Below, piece after piece: positions 25,289 through 32,877 of a stretch of 54,588 nucleotides of DNA (position 1 is the stretch's first letter; each line of letters starts with the position of its first letter). A program made the position numbers and the translations under genes. Below the pieces are notes generated by a model, which saw nothing but the letters and a program-made list of their open reading frames with translations, made no database searches and had not been told where the DNA came from. This DNA is from Deinococcus aquiradiocola (GTDB lineage Bacteria > Deinococcota > Deinococci > Deinococcales > Deinococcaceae): assembly GCF_014646915.1 (NCBI RefSeq), contig NZ_BMOE01000017.1, positions 1 through 54,588 of the forward strand. The letters run 5' to 3'.

Positions 25289-26507
25289 CCGGCCGGGCGG
25301 AATGCCTTTCCTGGAGGCGCTCCGGATGGCCGCTCAGACCCTGCGCGATTACCGGCTCCGCAGTGGCCTGGCGTTGTTGGGCATCGGGCTGGGAACCTAC
25401 TCCGTTTCGGTGCTGCTGGGCGTCAGCAGCCTGGTGTCGGGCGCTGTCCTGAGCCAACTGGCCACCGTCTCCGGCAACAGCGTGTTCGCGCAGCAGAGCG
25501 TCTCCAACCGCGGACCTTCGAGCACCCGGCTGAGTCAGACCGACGTGGACGCCCTGAGTGGGCTGTACGGCATCACCGTGGTCCCTCAGGTCTTCGAGAC
25601 TGTCCAGTACGACGACGGGCAACGCCAGCGGGCAGTGACCCTCAACGGTTCGCCCGGCGACACCCCCCGTCTCGATCCTACCGTTCACGTTCAGACTGGC
25701 CGGTTCTACAGCCGTATGGAGGCCCAGTCCGGCGAGGCGGTGGCCGTCCTCAACAACCGGGCGGCCAGCGACCTGTACGGGAAGCGGGATCCGATCGGGC
25801 AATCGCTGGCCCTGCATTACCCGAACGGTACGAGAATCACGCTGACGGTCATCGGGGTCCTGCAGCCTGTGCCGGGGATTTTCCAGTCGCTCAGCACGCC
25901 GCAGGTGATGGTGCCCAACCCCTACATCTGGCGGGTGTCTCCGGTCACCCGGAAGAACGACTTCGACATCGTTCAGCTGGTGCTCGCCGCTCAACTGGAC
26001 GCGGATACGGTCGCCGACCGCATCCAGGGCCGACTCGATGCCCTGCACGGAAAGGAGATGTTCACCGTGCAGTCCTCCGCCGTGTTCAGGAGTGTCGTGG
26101 AGGGCGTGGGCCGCATCCTGCAGCTGTTTTTCGGGGTGAGCGGCTCTCTGGCGCTGGTGGTGGGCGGGATCGGCATCATGAACGTGATGCTCGCGTCCGT
26201 GACCGAGCGGACCCGGGATATCGGACTGCTGATGGCGCTGGGCGCGACGCCTGCCTTCATCAACCGGCAGTTCATCTTCGAGGCGTTCATCCTGTCGTGC
26301 CTCGGGGGCGGCCTGGGCCTGATCGCCGCACAGTTGACCCTCTGGGGCGTGAGCATCCTCGTGCCGCTTCTGGGACCCTTCACCGTACAATTCGGTGTCG
26401 TTGCTGCCGCCCTGGGGATCAGCATGTTCTGTGGTCTGTTCTTCGGCGTCTGGCCTGCAGCGAGGGCGTCCTCGCTCGATCCCATCACCTGTCTGAGATA
26501 TGAATAG
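25275..26507 (+). CDS. MacB-type ABC permease
   Basis: A 410-aa permease (GTG 25275; ATG 25302 possible). Domain order is one N-terminal helix (LALLGIGLGTYSVSVLLGV), a large extracytoplasmic MacB_PCD domain (about 60-285) and three C-terminal helices of the FtsX fold with GIGIMNVMLASVTERTRDIG and the ending PAARASSLDPITCLRYE. This is typical of MacB/YknZ proteins, which act as mechanotransducers for substrates already in the periplasm. That suits peptide products released by the M50 protease. Confidence 0.9.
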   Translation: MAPTDRPGGMPFLEALRMAAQTLRDYRLRSGLALLGIGLGTYSVSVLLGVSSLVSGAVLSQLATVSGNSVFAQQSVSNRGPSSTRLSQTDVDALSGLYGITVVPQVFETVQYDDGQRQRAVTLNGSPGDTPRLDPTVHVQTGRFYSRMEAQSGEAVAVLNNRAASDLYGKRDPIGQSLALHYPNGTRITLTVIGVLQPVPGIFQSLSTPQVMVPNPYIWRVSPVTRKNDFDIVQLVLAAQLDADTVADRIQGRLDALHGKEMFTVQSSAVFRSVVEGVGRILQLFFGVSGSLALVVGGIGIMNVMLASVTERTRDIGLLMALGATPAFINRQFIFEAFILSCLGGGLGLIAAQLTLWGVSILVPLLGPFTVQFGVVAAALGISMFCGLFFGVWPAARASSLDPITCLRYE

Positions 26508-26527
26508 TGTGCGTCAGGGAGCAAACC

Positions 26528-26698
26528 ATGATGAAGATTCCCCCCCATGTGTTCGTGGTCCTCGGGCTGCTTGGCCTGATCGTCAATTTCGTCCTGCGCT
26601 TCGTCGTTCACAGGCCCACCTTTGCCGACCCTGTGCTTGGCCTGGCGGTGGCGTTCCTGGTCGCCGGTCTCGGCATCATGGCCTGGACCAGAAACTGA
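26528..26698 (+). CDS. Small membrane peptide closing the operon
   Basis: ATG 26528 with GGGAG upstream gives 56 aa with two membrane helices (HVFVVLGLLGLIVNFVL; DPVLGLAVAFLVAGLGIMAW) linked by a short basic loop (RFVVHRP). It lies 20 bases after the permease stop and before the terminator. A small immunity protein is a plausible reading from position; no family is recognised. Confidence 0.6.
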   Translation: MMKIPPHVFVVLGLLGLIVNFVLRFVVHRPTFADPVLGLAVAFLVAGLGIMAWTRN

Positions 26699-26778
26699 GT
26701 TGTCTCCCGGGGAACCGCTGACCTCCGGTGGGAGACGGCGCCGCGCCAGAGACGGGCACGGTGAATGGGCAGCGTGAA

Positions 26779-26811
26779 CGCCCCTGACGACTGGCCTCGC
26801 CGTCAGGGGCG
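26779..26811. terminator. Bidirectional hairpin between convergent operons
   Basis: CGCCCCTGACG (26779-26789) pairs perfectly with CGTCAGGGGCG (26801-26811) across an 11-base loop. It lies between the stop of the plus-strand peptide operon (26698) and the stop of the minus-strand histidine kinase (26829), with GTGTGTTCC after it. Confidence 0.75.
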
Positions 26812-26828
26812 CGTGTGTTCCGTGTTCC

Positions 26829-28151
26829 TCAGGCGCCGTTCAGGCACGGAAGGGGCAACCGGACCGTCACGCGTGCACCGTGACCGATTCGGCTTTCCAC
26901 CGCCAGCTCGCCTCCGTGTGCCTCGGCGACGCTCCTGACCACGGCCAGGCCCAGCCCGAACCCTTCCCGGCCCTCCGTGTCCCCCCGACGGAACGGTTGC
27001 TGAAGCTCACGCAGCTGCCCGGCGGGAAAACCGATGCCGTCATCCGTGACCGACAGCTCCGCATGCTCGTTGACCGGGTGGACCCTGACCCGGATCCCAC
27101 CCTCGTCCGTGAACTTGATGGCGTTGGCGACCAGATTCTCGATCATCCGACTGATGAGCACAGGATCCCCCTGAAACGGCGTGGCTTCCCCGTCGATGTC
27201 CAGATCGAGCCTCCTCTCGCAGGCCAGCGGCATCAGGCGATCGATCACCTCGTTGGCCAGGTCAAGCAGATCCAGGTGCAGTTGCGCCGGGGCACTCCGG
27301 GATTTCGTCAGCGTCAGCAGGTCCGTGGTGAGCCGTTTCAGATGACTGGCGCTGCGCAGCGCCTGATCCAGCGCCTGCCGGACCTCCGCCTCGCTGCGCG
27401 ACCGTTTCGCCGCGTGCTCCAGCACGACGAGCAGCGCGGTGACGGGCGTCCTCAGTTCGTGGGAGGCGTCCGCGAGAAACTGCGTTTCCGTCGTCCGTAC
27501 GGTGCGCAGTTCCCGCACACTGTCGTTCAGCGCCCGGGCGAGGACGCCGACCTCCCCCGGTTCCCGCAGGCAGGGGATGGGGTCCGTGGCGTCCAGTCGC
27601 CGGACGCGTTCCGCCAGCGCGGTCAGCGGCCACATGATCCGCCGCATGCTCCTGATCATCAGGACGCCGAACACCAGCACGCAGAACACGTTGATCAGGG
27701 CGGCGCTGCCCAGGTACCGCCGGATCATCAGGCTCTGCTCGGACGACGGTCGGCCCACCTGGATCACCCAGTGGCCCTGCCGCACGCTGTAGACATTCCA
27801 CCGCGCACACATGCAGGAGCGCTCCATTTCGGTTTCCGCGAGGAACCGGGCGTCGAGGGGTTGGGGGACACGCCGGTCGGCACTCCCTCCGTTCCAGATC
27901 AGCTGACCGTCCCGGTAGATCTGTGCGGCCGGTATGCCGTCGTCGGCCCTCAACGCGGTGCTGAGGGCCGGTGGTGGAACGCCGACCGTCGCAAGTTCAA
28001 ACAGGAGCAGATTGACCTGGGTGTTCAGCTCTGCGTGCACAGTGTTGCGGGTTTCGCGCTCCAGAGTGAGGAGCGACATGGAGGTCACGGCCACAACCGT
28101 CAGGGTCAGGAACAGACTTGAGAGCAGGATCAATCGGGTGCGCAGGCTCAT
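26829..28151 (-). CDS. Sensor histidine kinase of the peptide locus
   Basis: A 440-aa membrane kinase: N-terminal helix (LILLSSLFLTLTVVAVTSMS), an extracytoplasmic sensor of about 120 residues with a Cys pair (ERSCMCARWN), a second helix (ALINVFCVLVFGVLMI), HAMP, the H-box FLADASHELRTPVTALL, N-box MIENLVANAIKFTD, G1 VTDDGIGF and G2 GFGLGLAVV. It phosphorylates the regulator encoded just upstream (overlap 4 bases). Its location at the end of the third-peptide operon suggests it senses a peptide or envelope stress. Confidence 0.9.
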   Translation of the reverse strand: MSLRTRLILLSSLFLTLTVVAVTSMSLLTLERETRNTVHAELNTQVNLLLFELATVGVPPPALSTALRADDGIPAAQIYRDGQLIWNGGSADRRVPQPLDARFLAETEMERSCMCARWNVYSVRQGHWVIQVGRPSSEQSLMIRRYLGSAALINVFCVLVFGVLMIRSMRRIMWPLTALAERVRRLDATDPIPCLREPGEVGVLARALNDSVRELRTVRTTETQFLADASHELRTPVTALLVVLEHAAKRSRSEAEVRQALDQALRSASHLKRLTTDLLTLTKSRSAPAQLHLDLLDLANEVIDRLMPLACERRLDLDIDGEATPFQGDPVLISRMIENLVANAIKFTDEGGIRVRVHPVNEHAELSVTDDGIGFPAGQLRELQQPFRRGDTEGREGFGLGLAVVRSVAEAHGGELAVESRIGHGARVTVRLPLPCLNGA

Positions 28152-28813
28152 GCCGAGGGGAACCGGTACCCCAGTCCACGAACCGTCTCGACCGTTCCGT
28201 CACCCAGTTTCCTGCGCAGGTTCTTGACGTACACGTCAACGATGTTGGTGACCGCGCTGAAGCACTCGTCCCACACCCGGCTCGTGATTTCGTCCCGCGT
28301 GAAGATCCGGCCGGGATGCGAGGCCAGCAGCTCCAGCACGCCGTATTCTTTGGCGGTCAGGTTCGCTCTCTGACCGTCGACGGAGACCGTCCGGGTATTC
28401 CAGTCCACCCGGAGACGGCCGCTCTCGAAGGCAATGGCAGGGGTCTGGCGGGAGCGGCGGAGGAGGGCCCTCAGCCGGGCGTGGACTTCTCCGATCGAGA
28501 AGGGCTTCGTCAGGTAATCGTCGGCGCCGACGTCCAGCCCGGCAATCCGGTCCTCCACGGCGTCGCGGGCGGTCAGCAGCAGGACTGGAGTGTGGATGTG
28601 CTGCTCGCGCAGCCATCTGACGAACTCGAATCCTGCGGACGGTCCGTCCGGCAGTCTCACGTCCACCACGAACACGTCGTATGGATAGCATCCGGCCATG
28701 TTGCGGGCCTGGCCTGCGCTTTCCGCCTCATCGACGGCCACCTGGGCTTCCCGTAAACTGGCTGCCAGCGTGTGCCGGACGCAGGCTTCGTCCTCGACCA
28801 CCATCGTTCTCAT
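28148..28813 (-). CDS. OmpR-family response regulator of the peptide locus
   Basis: ATG 28813 gives 221 aa. The receiver starts VVEDEACVRHTLAASL, phospho-acceptor Asp in YDVFVVDVRLPDG, conserved TARDAVEDR and KPF; a winged-helix DNA-binding domain follows (LTAKEYGVLELLASHPGRIF, VDVYVKNLRRKLGDG). It pairs with the kinase that overlaps it. It starts 31 bases after the TPR gene, so it is the fourth gene of the minus-strand operon. It probably controls one or both peptide operons. Similar in architecture to the 48735 regulator but not next to a phosphatase. Confidence 0.9.
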   Translation of the reverse strand: MRTMVVEDEACVRHTLAASLREAQVAVDEAESAGQARNMAGCYPYDVFVVDVRLPDGPSAGFEFVRWLREQHIHTPVLLLTARDAVEDRIAGLDVGADDYLTKPFSIGEVHARLRALLRRSRQTPAIAFESGRLRVDWNTRTVSVDGQRANLTAKEYGVLELLASHPGRIFTRDEITSRVWDECFSAVTNIVDVYVKNLRRKLGDGTVETVRGLGYRFPSA

Positions 28814-28844
28814 GCGTTGACTCCCCACTGTGGTGAAGGTGGCT

Positions 28845-30677
28845 TCAGGCCACGCCTGCCAGGGCGATCGCCCGGTTCTCCTGCAGTTCCTCGGAGGTCG
28901 GGTCCAGGGCGATCGCGTGGTCCAGGTCGGCCAGCGCTTCCTCGGGCCGTCCCATCCGGTACAGCACGCCCGCCCGGTTGGCGAGCACCATCGGGTCGGG
29001 CCCGTCCAGTTCCAGAACGGCGGTGTAATCTGACAGCGCGTCCTGCAGCTGCTCCAGCGCGTCGAAACACTGTGCGCGTCCCAGCAGCGCCAGGCCCTGA
29101 CCGGGCAGCAGATCCAGCGCCCGGGAGTAACTGCGGACCGCCAGATCGTCAAGTCCCGCCAGGGCCTGGCATTGCCCGAGGTTGGTCCACACCTCCGGGT
29201 ACGGTGGGCTGAGGACAATGGCGCGCGCGTAGTCCTGAGCGGCCAGGGTCAGTTCCCCGGTGCGCAGGTAGACGTTGCCCCGCTCGTTGTAATACTCGGA
29301 GTAGTTCGGATCCAGCGCCAGTGCCCTGCTGTAGTACGCGGTGGCCTCGTCCGGTTCACGCATCGCGTCGTACACCTGCGCGATGTTGTAGATCAGCACA
29401 GACCGGTGCAGCTGATGCTCGTCGGGCCTGAATTCGGCGTCGAGATCGTCGAAGGCGGTCTTGCACAGGGCGATGGCCTCAGCGCGGCGGCCCTGAAAGT
29501 GACGTACGAGTGCGAGCCCGTTGCGGTTGAAGGCCGTCTGGAACAGCCGCTCGTGGCGGGTGAGGTCCGCCTTCTCGATTTCACGCAGTCCGAGATCGAG
29601 GTGGTGCTCCGCCAGTGCGACGTCGCGCACGGGCAGGTAACGGGCGTGCAGCATCGCCATCAGGTAATGCCAGGTGAGGGCCTGTCTCGGCTCGGGCGAC
29701 AGGGCCAGGGCGCGCGAAGTGAGTTCGAGGGCCGGTTCCGCCTCTCCCAGCCCCACCAGACAGTTGTACAGCTTCACGTAGGTGTTCAGAAGCCGTGTCC
29801 GGTCCGTGCCGGAGCGTTCGAGGGCAGGCAGGATCGCCTCGCCGTACACGCGGGCATCAGCGTAGAGGCCCCGGGTGGTGTACGTCGCGAGCGCCTCGTA
29901 ACGGTACAGGTCCGCCCGCCCCGGGTGGTCGCTGCGGTCCCAGCCGCGAATCAACGCCGGCAGGTTCGCCTCCATCTCCAGCGGGTCCTCACCGATGCAC
30001 GCTTCCAGGGCCACCATTCGCCGGGTGTACTCACCCGGCGCGGTCGTGTCCTGGGGGTCTGTCGGCAGACGCAACGCCTGGACGGACGCCGGAAACGCCG
30101 GGAACAACGTCTCGACGTCTGCTGCCCTGCCCGGGTCGACCGCGATCAGCAGGGTCAGCGGGAGTCGGTCACCGCAGCGCCGCAGCCACTCGCTGAAGAG
30201 CAGCCGCACCAGGGAACCGGCGCGGTCCAGGCCGTCCAGGGCCAGCACCCACCGTTCGGCCCGGCTCCGGGCATGCCAGGCTGTCAGGAGGTCGATCAGG
30301 CCATGCACAACCCGGTAAGCGCGGTCCGCCGCGTAGTTTCTGGTGCGTTCCGCTCCGAAGCTCAGGTCCGTCAGGTTGGGGTTGCGGACCGGGATGCGGC
30401 GAACCACGGTCGGCAGGAGCATGGCCAGTTCATAGTCATGCTGAGTGACCAGGTCCGGTGCCTGCCGCAGCAGGTCCGGCAGCATCTCACTCAGCCAGGT
30501 GTTCAGGCCCGCCCAGGGGCCGCCCACCTCCAGATCGACATTCAGGCACCAGCCCCTGGTCCCGGAACGGGATTCGACCCTCACGGCCTGCTGCAGGTAC
30601 GCTGAGCGGGCCGGACCGGCGGCAGCCTCGACGATCCTCACGCGGTTGGAACGGGGAAGGAAATCAACGAACGTCAT
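28845..30677 (-). CDS. NTPase-like/TPR protein coupled to the second M50 protease
   Basis: The ATG overlaps the protease stop by 14 bases after GGAGG. The product is 610 aa. Residues 1-215 look like a P-loop NTPase-type fold: RIVEAAAGPARSAYLQQAV sits where Walker A would be but lacks the Gly-Lys-Thr, and WVLALDGLDRAGSLVRLLF plus LPLTLLIAVDPG match Walker B and sensor strands. Residues 230-610 hold tetratricopeptide repeats (for example EPDEATAYYSRALALDPNYS and VWTNLGQCQALAGLDDLAVR). TPR proteins act as scaffolds, perhaps bringing the precursor peptide to the M50 protease. The lost Walker A suggests a non-hydrolysing ATPase fold. Exact function unknown. Confidence 0.65.
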   Translation of the reverse strand: MTFVDFLPRSNRVRIVEAAAGPARSAYLQQAVRVESRSGTRGWCLNVDLEVGGPWAGLNTWLSEMLPDLLRQAPDLVTQHDYELAMLLPTVVRRIPVRNPNLTDLSFGAERTRNYAADRAYRVVHGLIDLLTAWHARSRAERWVLALDGLDRAGSLVRLLFSEWLRRCGDRLPLTLLIAVDPGRAADVETLFPAFPASVQALRLPTDPQDTTAPGEYTRRMVALEACIGEDPLEMEANLPALIRGWDRSDHPGRADLYRYEALATYTTRGLYADARVYGEAILPALERSGTDRTRLLNTYVKLYNCLVGLGEAEPALELTSRALALSPEPRQALTWHYLMAMLHARYLPVRDVALAEHHLDLGLREIEKADLTRHERLFQTAFNRNGLALVRHFQGRRAEAIALCKTAFDDLDAEFRPDEHQLHRSVLIYNIAQVYDAMREPDEATAYYSRALALDPNYSEYYNERGNVYLRTGELTLAAQDYARAIVLSPPYPEVWTNLGQCQALAGLDDLAVRSYSRALDLLPGQGLALLGRAQCFDALEQLQDALSDYTAVLELDGPDPMVLANRAGVLYRMGRPEEALADLDHAIALDPTSEELQENRAIALAGVA

Positions 30678-31914
30678 AGGCTTTGTCCTCCGTGCTGAAG
30701 GTCCTGGACCACGCGAGCAGTCCCAGCACCTGCGGAATCACGAACAGCAGCAGCGCGCCCAGCGCGTCCAGAAAGGCCATCGGCGCGGAAGCGTAACCCG
30801 CTGACAGGGTGCGGCAGATCGACCAGCTGTACGTCCAGATCAGCGGCAGGGTGACCCCCAGCAGCAGGGTCAGGGCAGCGAGACGGCCCAGGACCCATAC
30901 CCAGGCGTACCCGCGCACGACCCGCCATTCGTGTTCCGGCAGGCTGGACTGGTCGACCGGCGGCGGCTGACCACGCCAGCGCGCCACCGTGTTCCTCAGG
31001 TAAGACTCCGTATCGCCCATCAGGTTCCTGCAGCCGAAGGCCGTGGTGACCACGAAGTACAGATCCGTCCTGACGAAGAAGTACAGCTGAGGCACCACCG
31101 TCAGCAGATAGGAGAAGGTCAGCGCCTGCACCAGCAGGCGGACCGAGTCCGGGAGGGAGATCAGGTCTCGCCGGTCGGCCACCAGGGTCAGGACCAGCAG
31201 CGCCGTGACGACAAGGTCCATGATGATGCCCGCGAGCAACGGCAGGTACCGCTGGCGGCGCGGCAGACTCCAGATGCCTGTCATGTCGGTCTGAACCACC
31301 CACGTCCACAGGCGTCGGCCCAGGCTGAACCGTACCGGCACGCCCCGGGCGCGCGCCGCACTGGCATGCGCGAACTCGTGGAGAGCGGTGATCCCCAGAC
31401 CGGACAGCATCAGGATCAGCCCCAGGGCCGTGAGATGCTGCTCCACGAACAGGGCCCGCCAACTGGGGACCGCGCCGGGCGTCGCGCTCGCTCCGATCAG
31501 CGCGCCGAGCGCAAGACAGGCGTAAAGCACCAGTGCCGCTGGACTCCACAGGGCCGAACTCAGGCGAAGGGGCAGCAGCACACCGGGCTTCGGTGTTGAC
31601 CGTTGCGGGGCCTGCGGCGCGCCCTGGCGGACATGGACCACGCCACTTTCACCGAGCTGTTCGAGCAGATCCACCAGATCCGGTGTCACGCCGTACCGCG
31701 CCTGATAACTGGCCTGGGCCTGAGCGACAGATTGCCCTGCGGCGAGCCAGTCCAGCAGTTCGACAGCGTCACTCGGCAGCTCAAGAAACACGTCCGCGTC
31801 CAGCCAGCCCAGCACCACTTGGTCACCGTCCGGCTGCCGCGTGAACGGCTGAACCGTCACCTGCGCCGAGGGTTGAAACAGACTTCCGAAGGATGAGGCG
31901 GCAAAATCGGTCAT
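30664..31914 (-). CDS. Second membrane M50 metalloprotease with PqqD-like leader-binding domain
   Basis: ATG 31914 follows GGAGGGGT; a longer frame upstream would run through the hairpin and is rejected. The product is 416 aa. Residues 25-95 (LGWLDADVFLELPSDAVELL, then YGVTPDLVDLLEQLGESGVV) form a PqqD-like winged helix, the recognition element that binds RiPP leaders. HEFAH at 179-183 is the zinc motif within a membrane helix; FFVRTDLYFVVTTAFGCRNL carries the third ligand Asp. About eight membrane helices. It likely cleaves the third precursor peptide encoded just upstream. It differs clearly from the other M50 gene of this locus, so two separate maturation routes are likely. Confidence 0.8.
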   Translation of the reverse strand: MTDFAASSFGSLFQPSAQVTVQPFTRQPDGDQVVLGWLDADVFLELPSDAVELLDWLAAGQSVAQAQASYQARYGVTPDLVDLLEQLGESGVVHVRQGAPQAPQRSTPKPGVLLPLRLSSALWSPAALVLYACLALGALIGASATPGAVPSWRALFVEQHLTALGLILMLSGLGITALHEFAHASAARARGVPVRFSLGRRLWTWVVQTDMTGIWSLPRRQRYLPLLAGIIMDLVVTALLVLTLVADRRDLISLPDSVRLLVQALTFSYLLTVVPQLYFFVRTDLYFVVTTAFGCRNLMGDTESYLRNTVARWRGQPPPVDQSSLPEHEWRVVRGYAWVWVLGRLAALTLLLGVTLPLIWTYSWSICRTLSAGYASAPMAFLDALGALLLFVIPQVLGLLAWSRTFSTEDKAYDVR

Positions 31915-31927
31915 ACCCCTCCAAAGA

Positions 31928-31960
31928 GGACCGTACAGCCGCGTCGCGGCTGTACGGTCC
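31928..31960 (-). terminator. Perfect hairpin between precursor 3 and its protease (attenuator)
   Basis: GGACCGTACAGCCGC (31928-31942) pairs perfectly with 31946-31960 across a 3-base loop. In transcription order it comes 15 bases after the stop of the third peptide gene and before the protease RBS, with no T-tract. It is well placed as a partial terminator or mRNA stabiliser that makes the small peptide more abundant than its processing enzymes. Confidence 0.75.
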
Positions 31961-31975
31961 GGACAAGCGCTCCGG

Positions 31976-32104
31976 TCAGAACCAGATGGGCGGAAGCGGC
32001 GGGATGGGCCCGCAGGTGCCGCCGTAGGCCGCGGCGGTGGTCTTGATGGTCTCAGTCTTACGGATGGCAAACTTCTTCATCTGTGGCTGCTGATTCTGAT
32101 TCAT
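31976..32104 (-). CDS. Putative RiPP precursor peptide 3 (42 aa)
   Basis: ATG 32104 follows AAGGAG at an 8-base spacing. The peptide has a polar, Gln/Asn-rich start (MNQNQQPQ), a basic amphipathic leader (MKKFAIRKTETIKTTAAAYG) and a core TCGPIPPLPPIWF rich in Pro with one Cys and a Trp-Phe end. Leader motifs of the type KKFxIRKxExIKTT before a Gly/Cys core occur in small peptide precursors. It heads an operon with an RRE-bearing M50 protease, a TPR protein and a two-component system. A Pro-rich core with one Cys is very unlike peptides 1 and 2, so its product and target differ. Confidence 0.75.
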   Translation of the reverse strand: MNQNQQPQMKKFAIRKTETIKTTAAAYGGTCGPIPPLPPIWF

Positions 32105-32877
32105 GACTGCGCTCCTTGGTCGTGAGGCGCCTGCCGAGTGTGGTCGCGAGCCCCACCGGACTTGCGTCTGGTCACGGGTGATCTGGTGGTTCTTGAGCTT
32201 CGGACTGGCCGGCCAGCGAGCTCAAGGCCACCTTAATGCACAGGGTGTGAACGGCCAGAGAATGCCCCTGGGAATGACTGAACCTCGCCCGCATCAGCGG
32301 GAAACCCATCCCCTGAGCTGACGGTCCATGCATGGTGCGCACCCTGATCCGGTAAACCGCCTTCTGCACTCTGGACCCAGCGAGGTCAGCCAGCCCGCCG
32401 ACAGGGAAGCCAGCGGCGCTTCTAACCAGGGCCTGAAGCGGCAGGAGGACGCTCTGGCATAATGCTCAGCAGGGGGTTGACGGTGACGGAGCCGCGTACA
32501 CGCCCCAGTGCACTGCTCGAACAGGAGCCTGCGTTCAGCTCGGGGCCTCAACGCAGGCTGAGCCTCTCCGACCGGTTGGAGGGCGGAGAGACAGAGGGAA
32601 CCGTCCGGCCCTGCCCGCATACGGGGCTCACGCCCACCCAGGTGCTGAGGAGACTACAATTCGCACTACCATGCTTGAACTGATGCACGGTCTCGTTTCT
32701 GGCAGACGGCTGGCACTCCCGACCACCTGGACATGGTGACTTGGCACGGTGCAGACCGTCCGCACTCCGGGGGCAGGAAGCGCCAGGCCCCAACCTCCTC
32801 CTCCCAGGGCACCTGTCGTTCACGCAGGCACGTTCGGTGAGGCGACGTCTCGCCACACATTCTGGATCGGTGGAACA
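32105..32877. other. Divergent regulatory region
   Basis: Separates the minus-strand precursor-3 operon from the plus-strand SARP-like regulator. No ORF is convincing; frames here lack ribosome binding sites and protein-like composition. Promoters for both directions should be here but I found no strong consensus hexamers. Confidence 0.5.

Noticed and set aside
29172..30605. Plus-strand frame of 477 codons opposite the TPR gene
   Set aside because: Antisense shadow: rich in Gln/Val/Arg/Gly, no RBS, fully covered by a convincing minus-strand gene with TPR repeats.
32105..32877. Search for a fourth precursor peptide in the divergent region
   Set aside because: Several short frames exist but none has a Shine-Dalgarno sequence with a leader/core-like layout.
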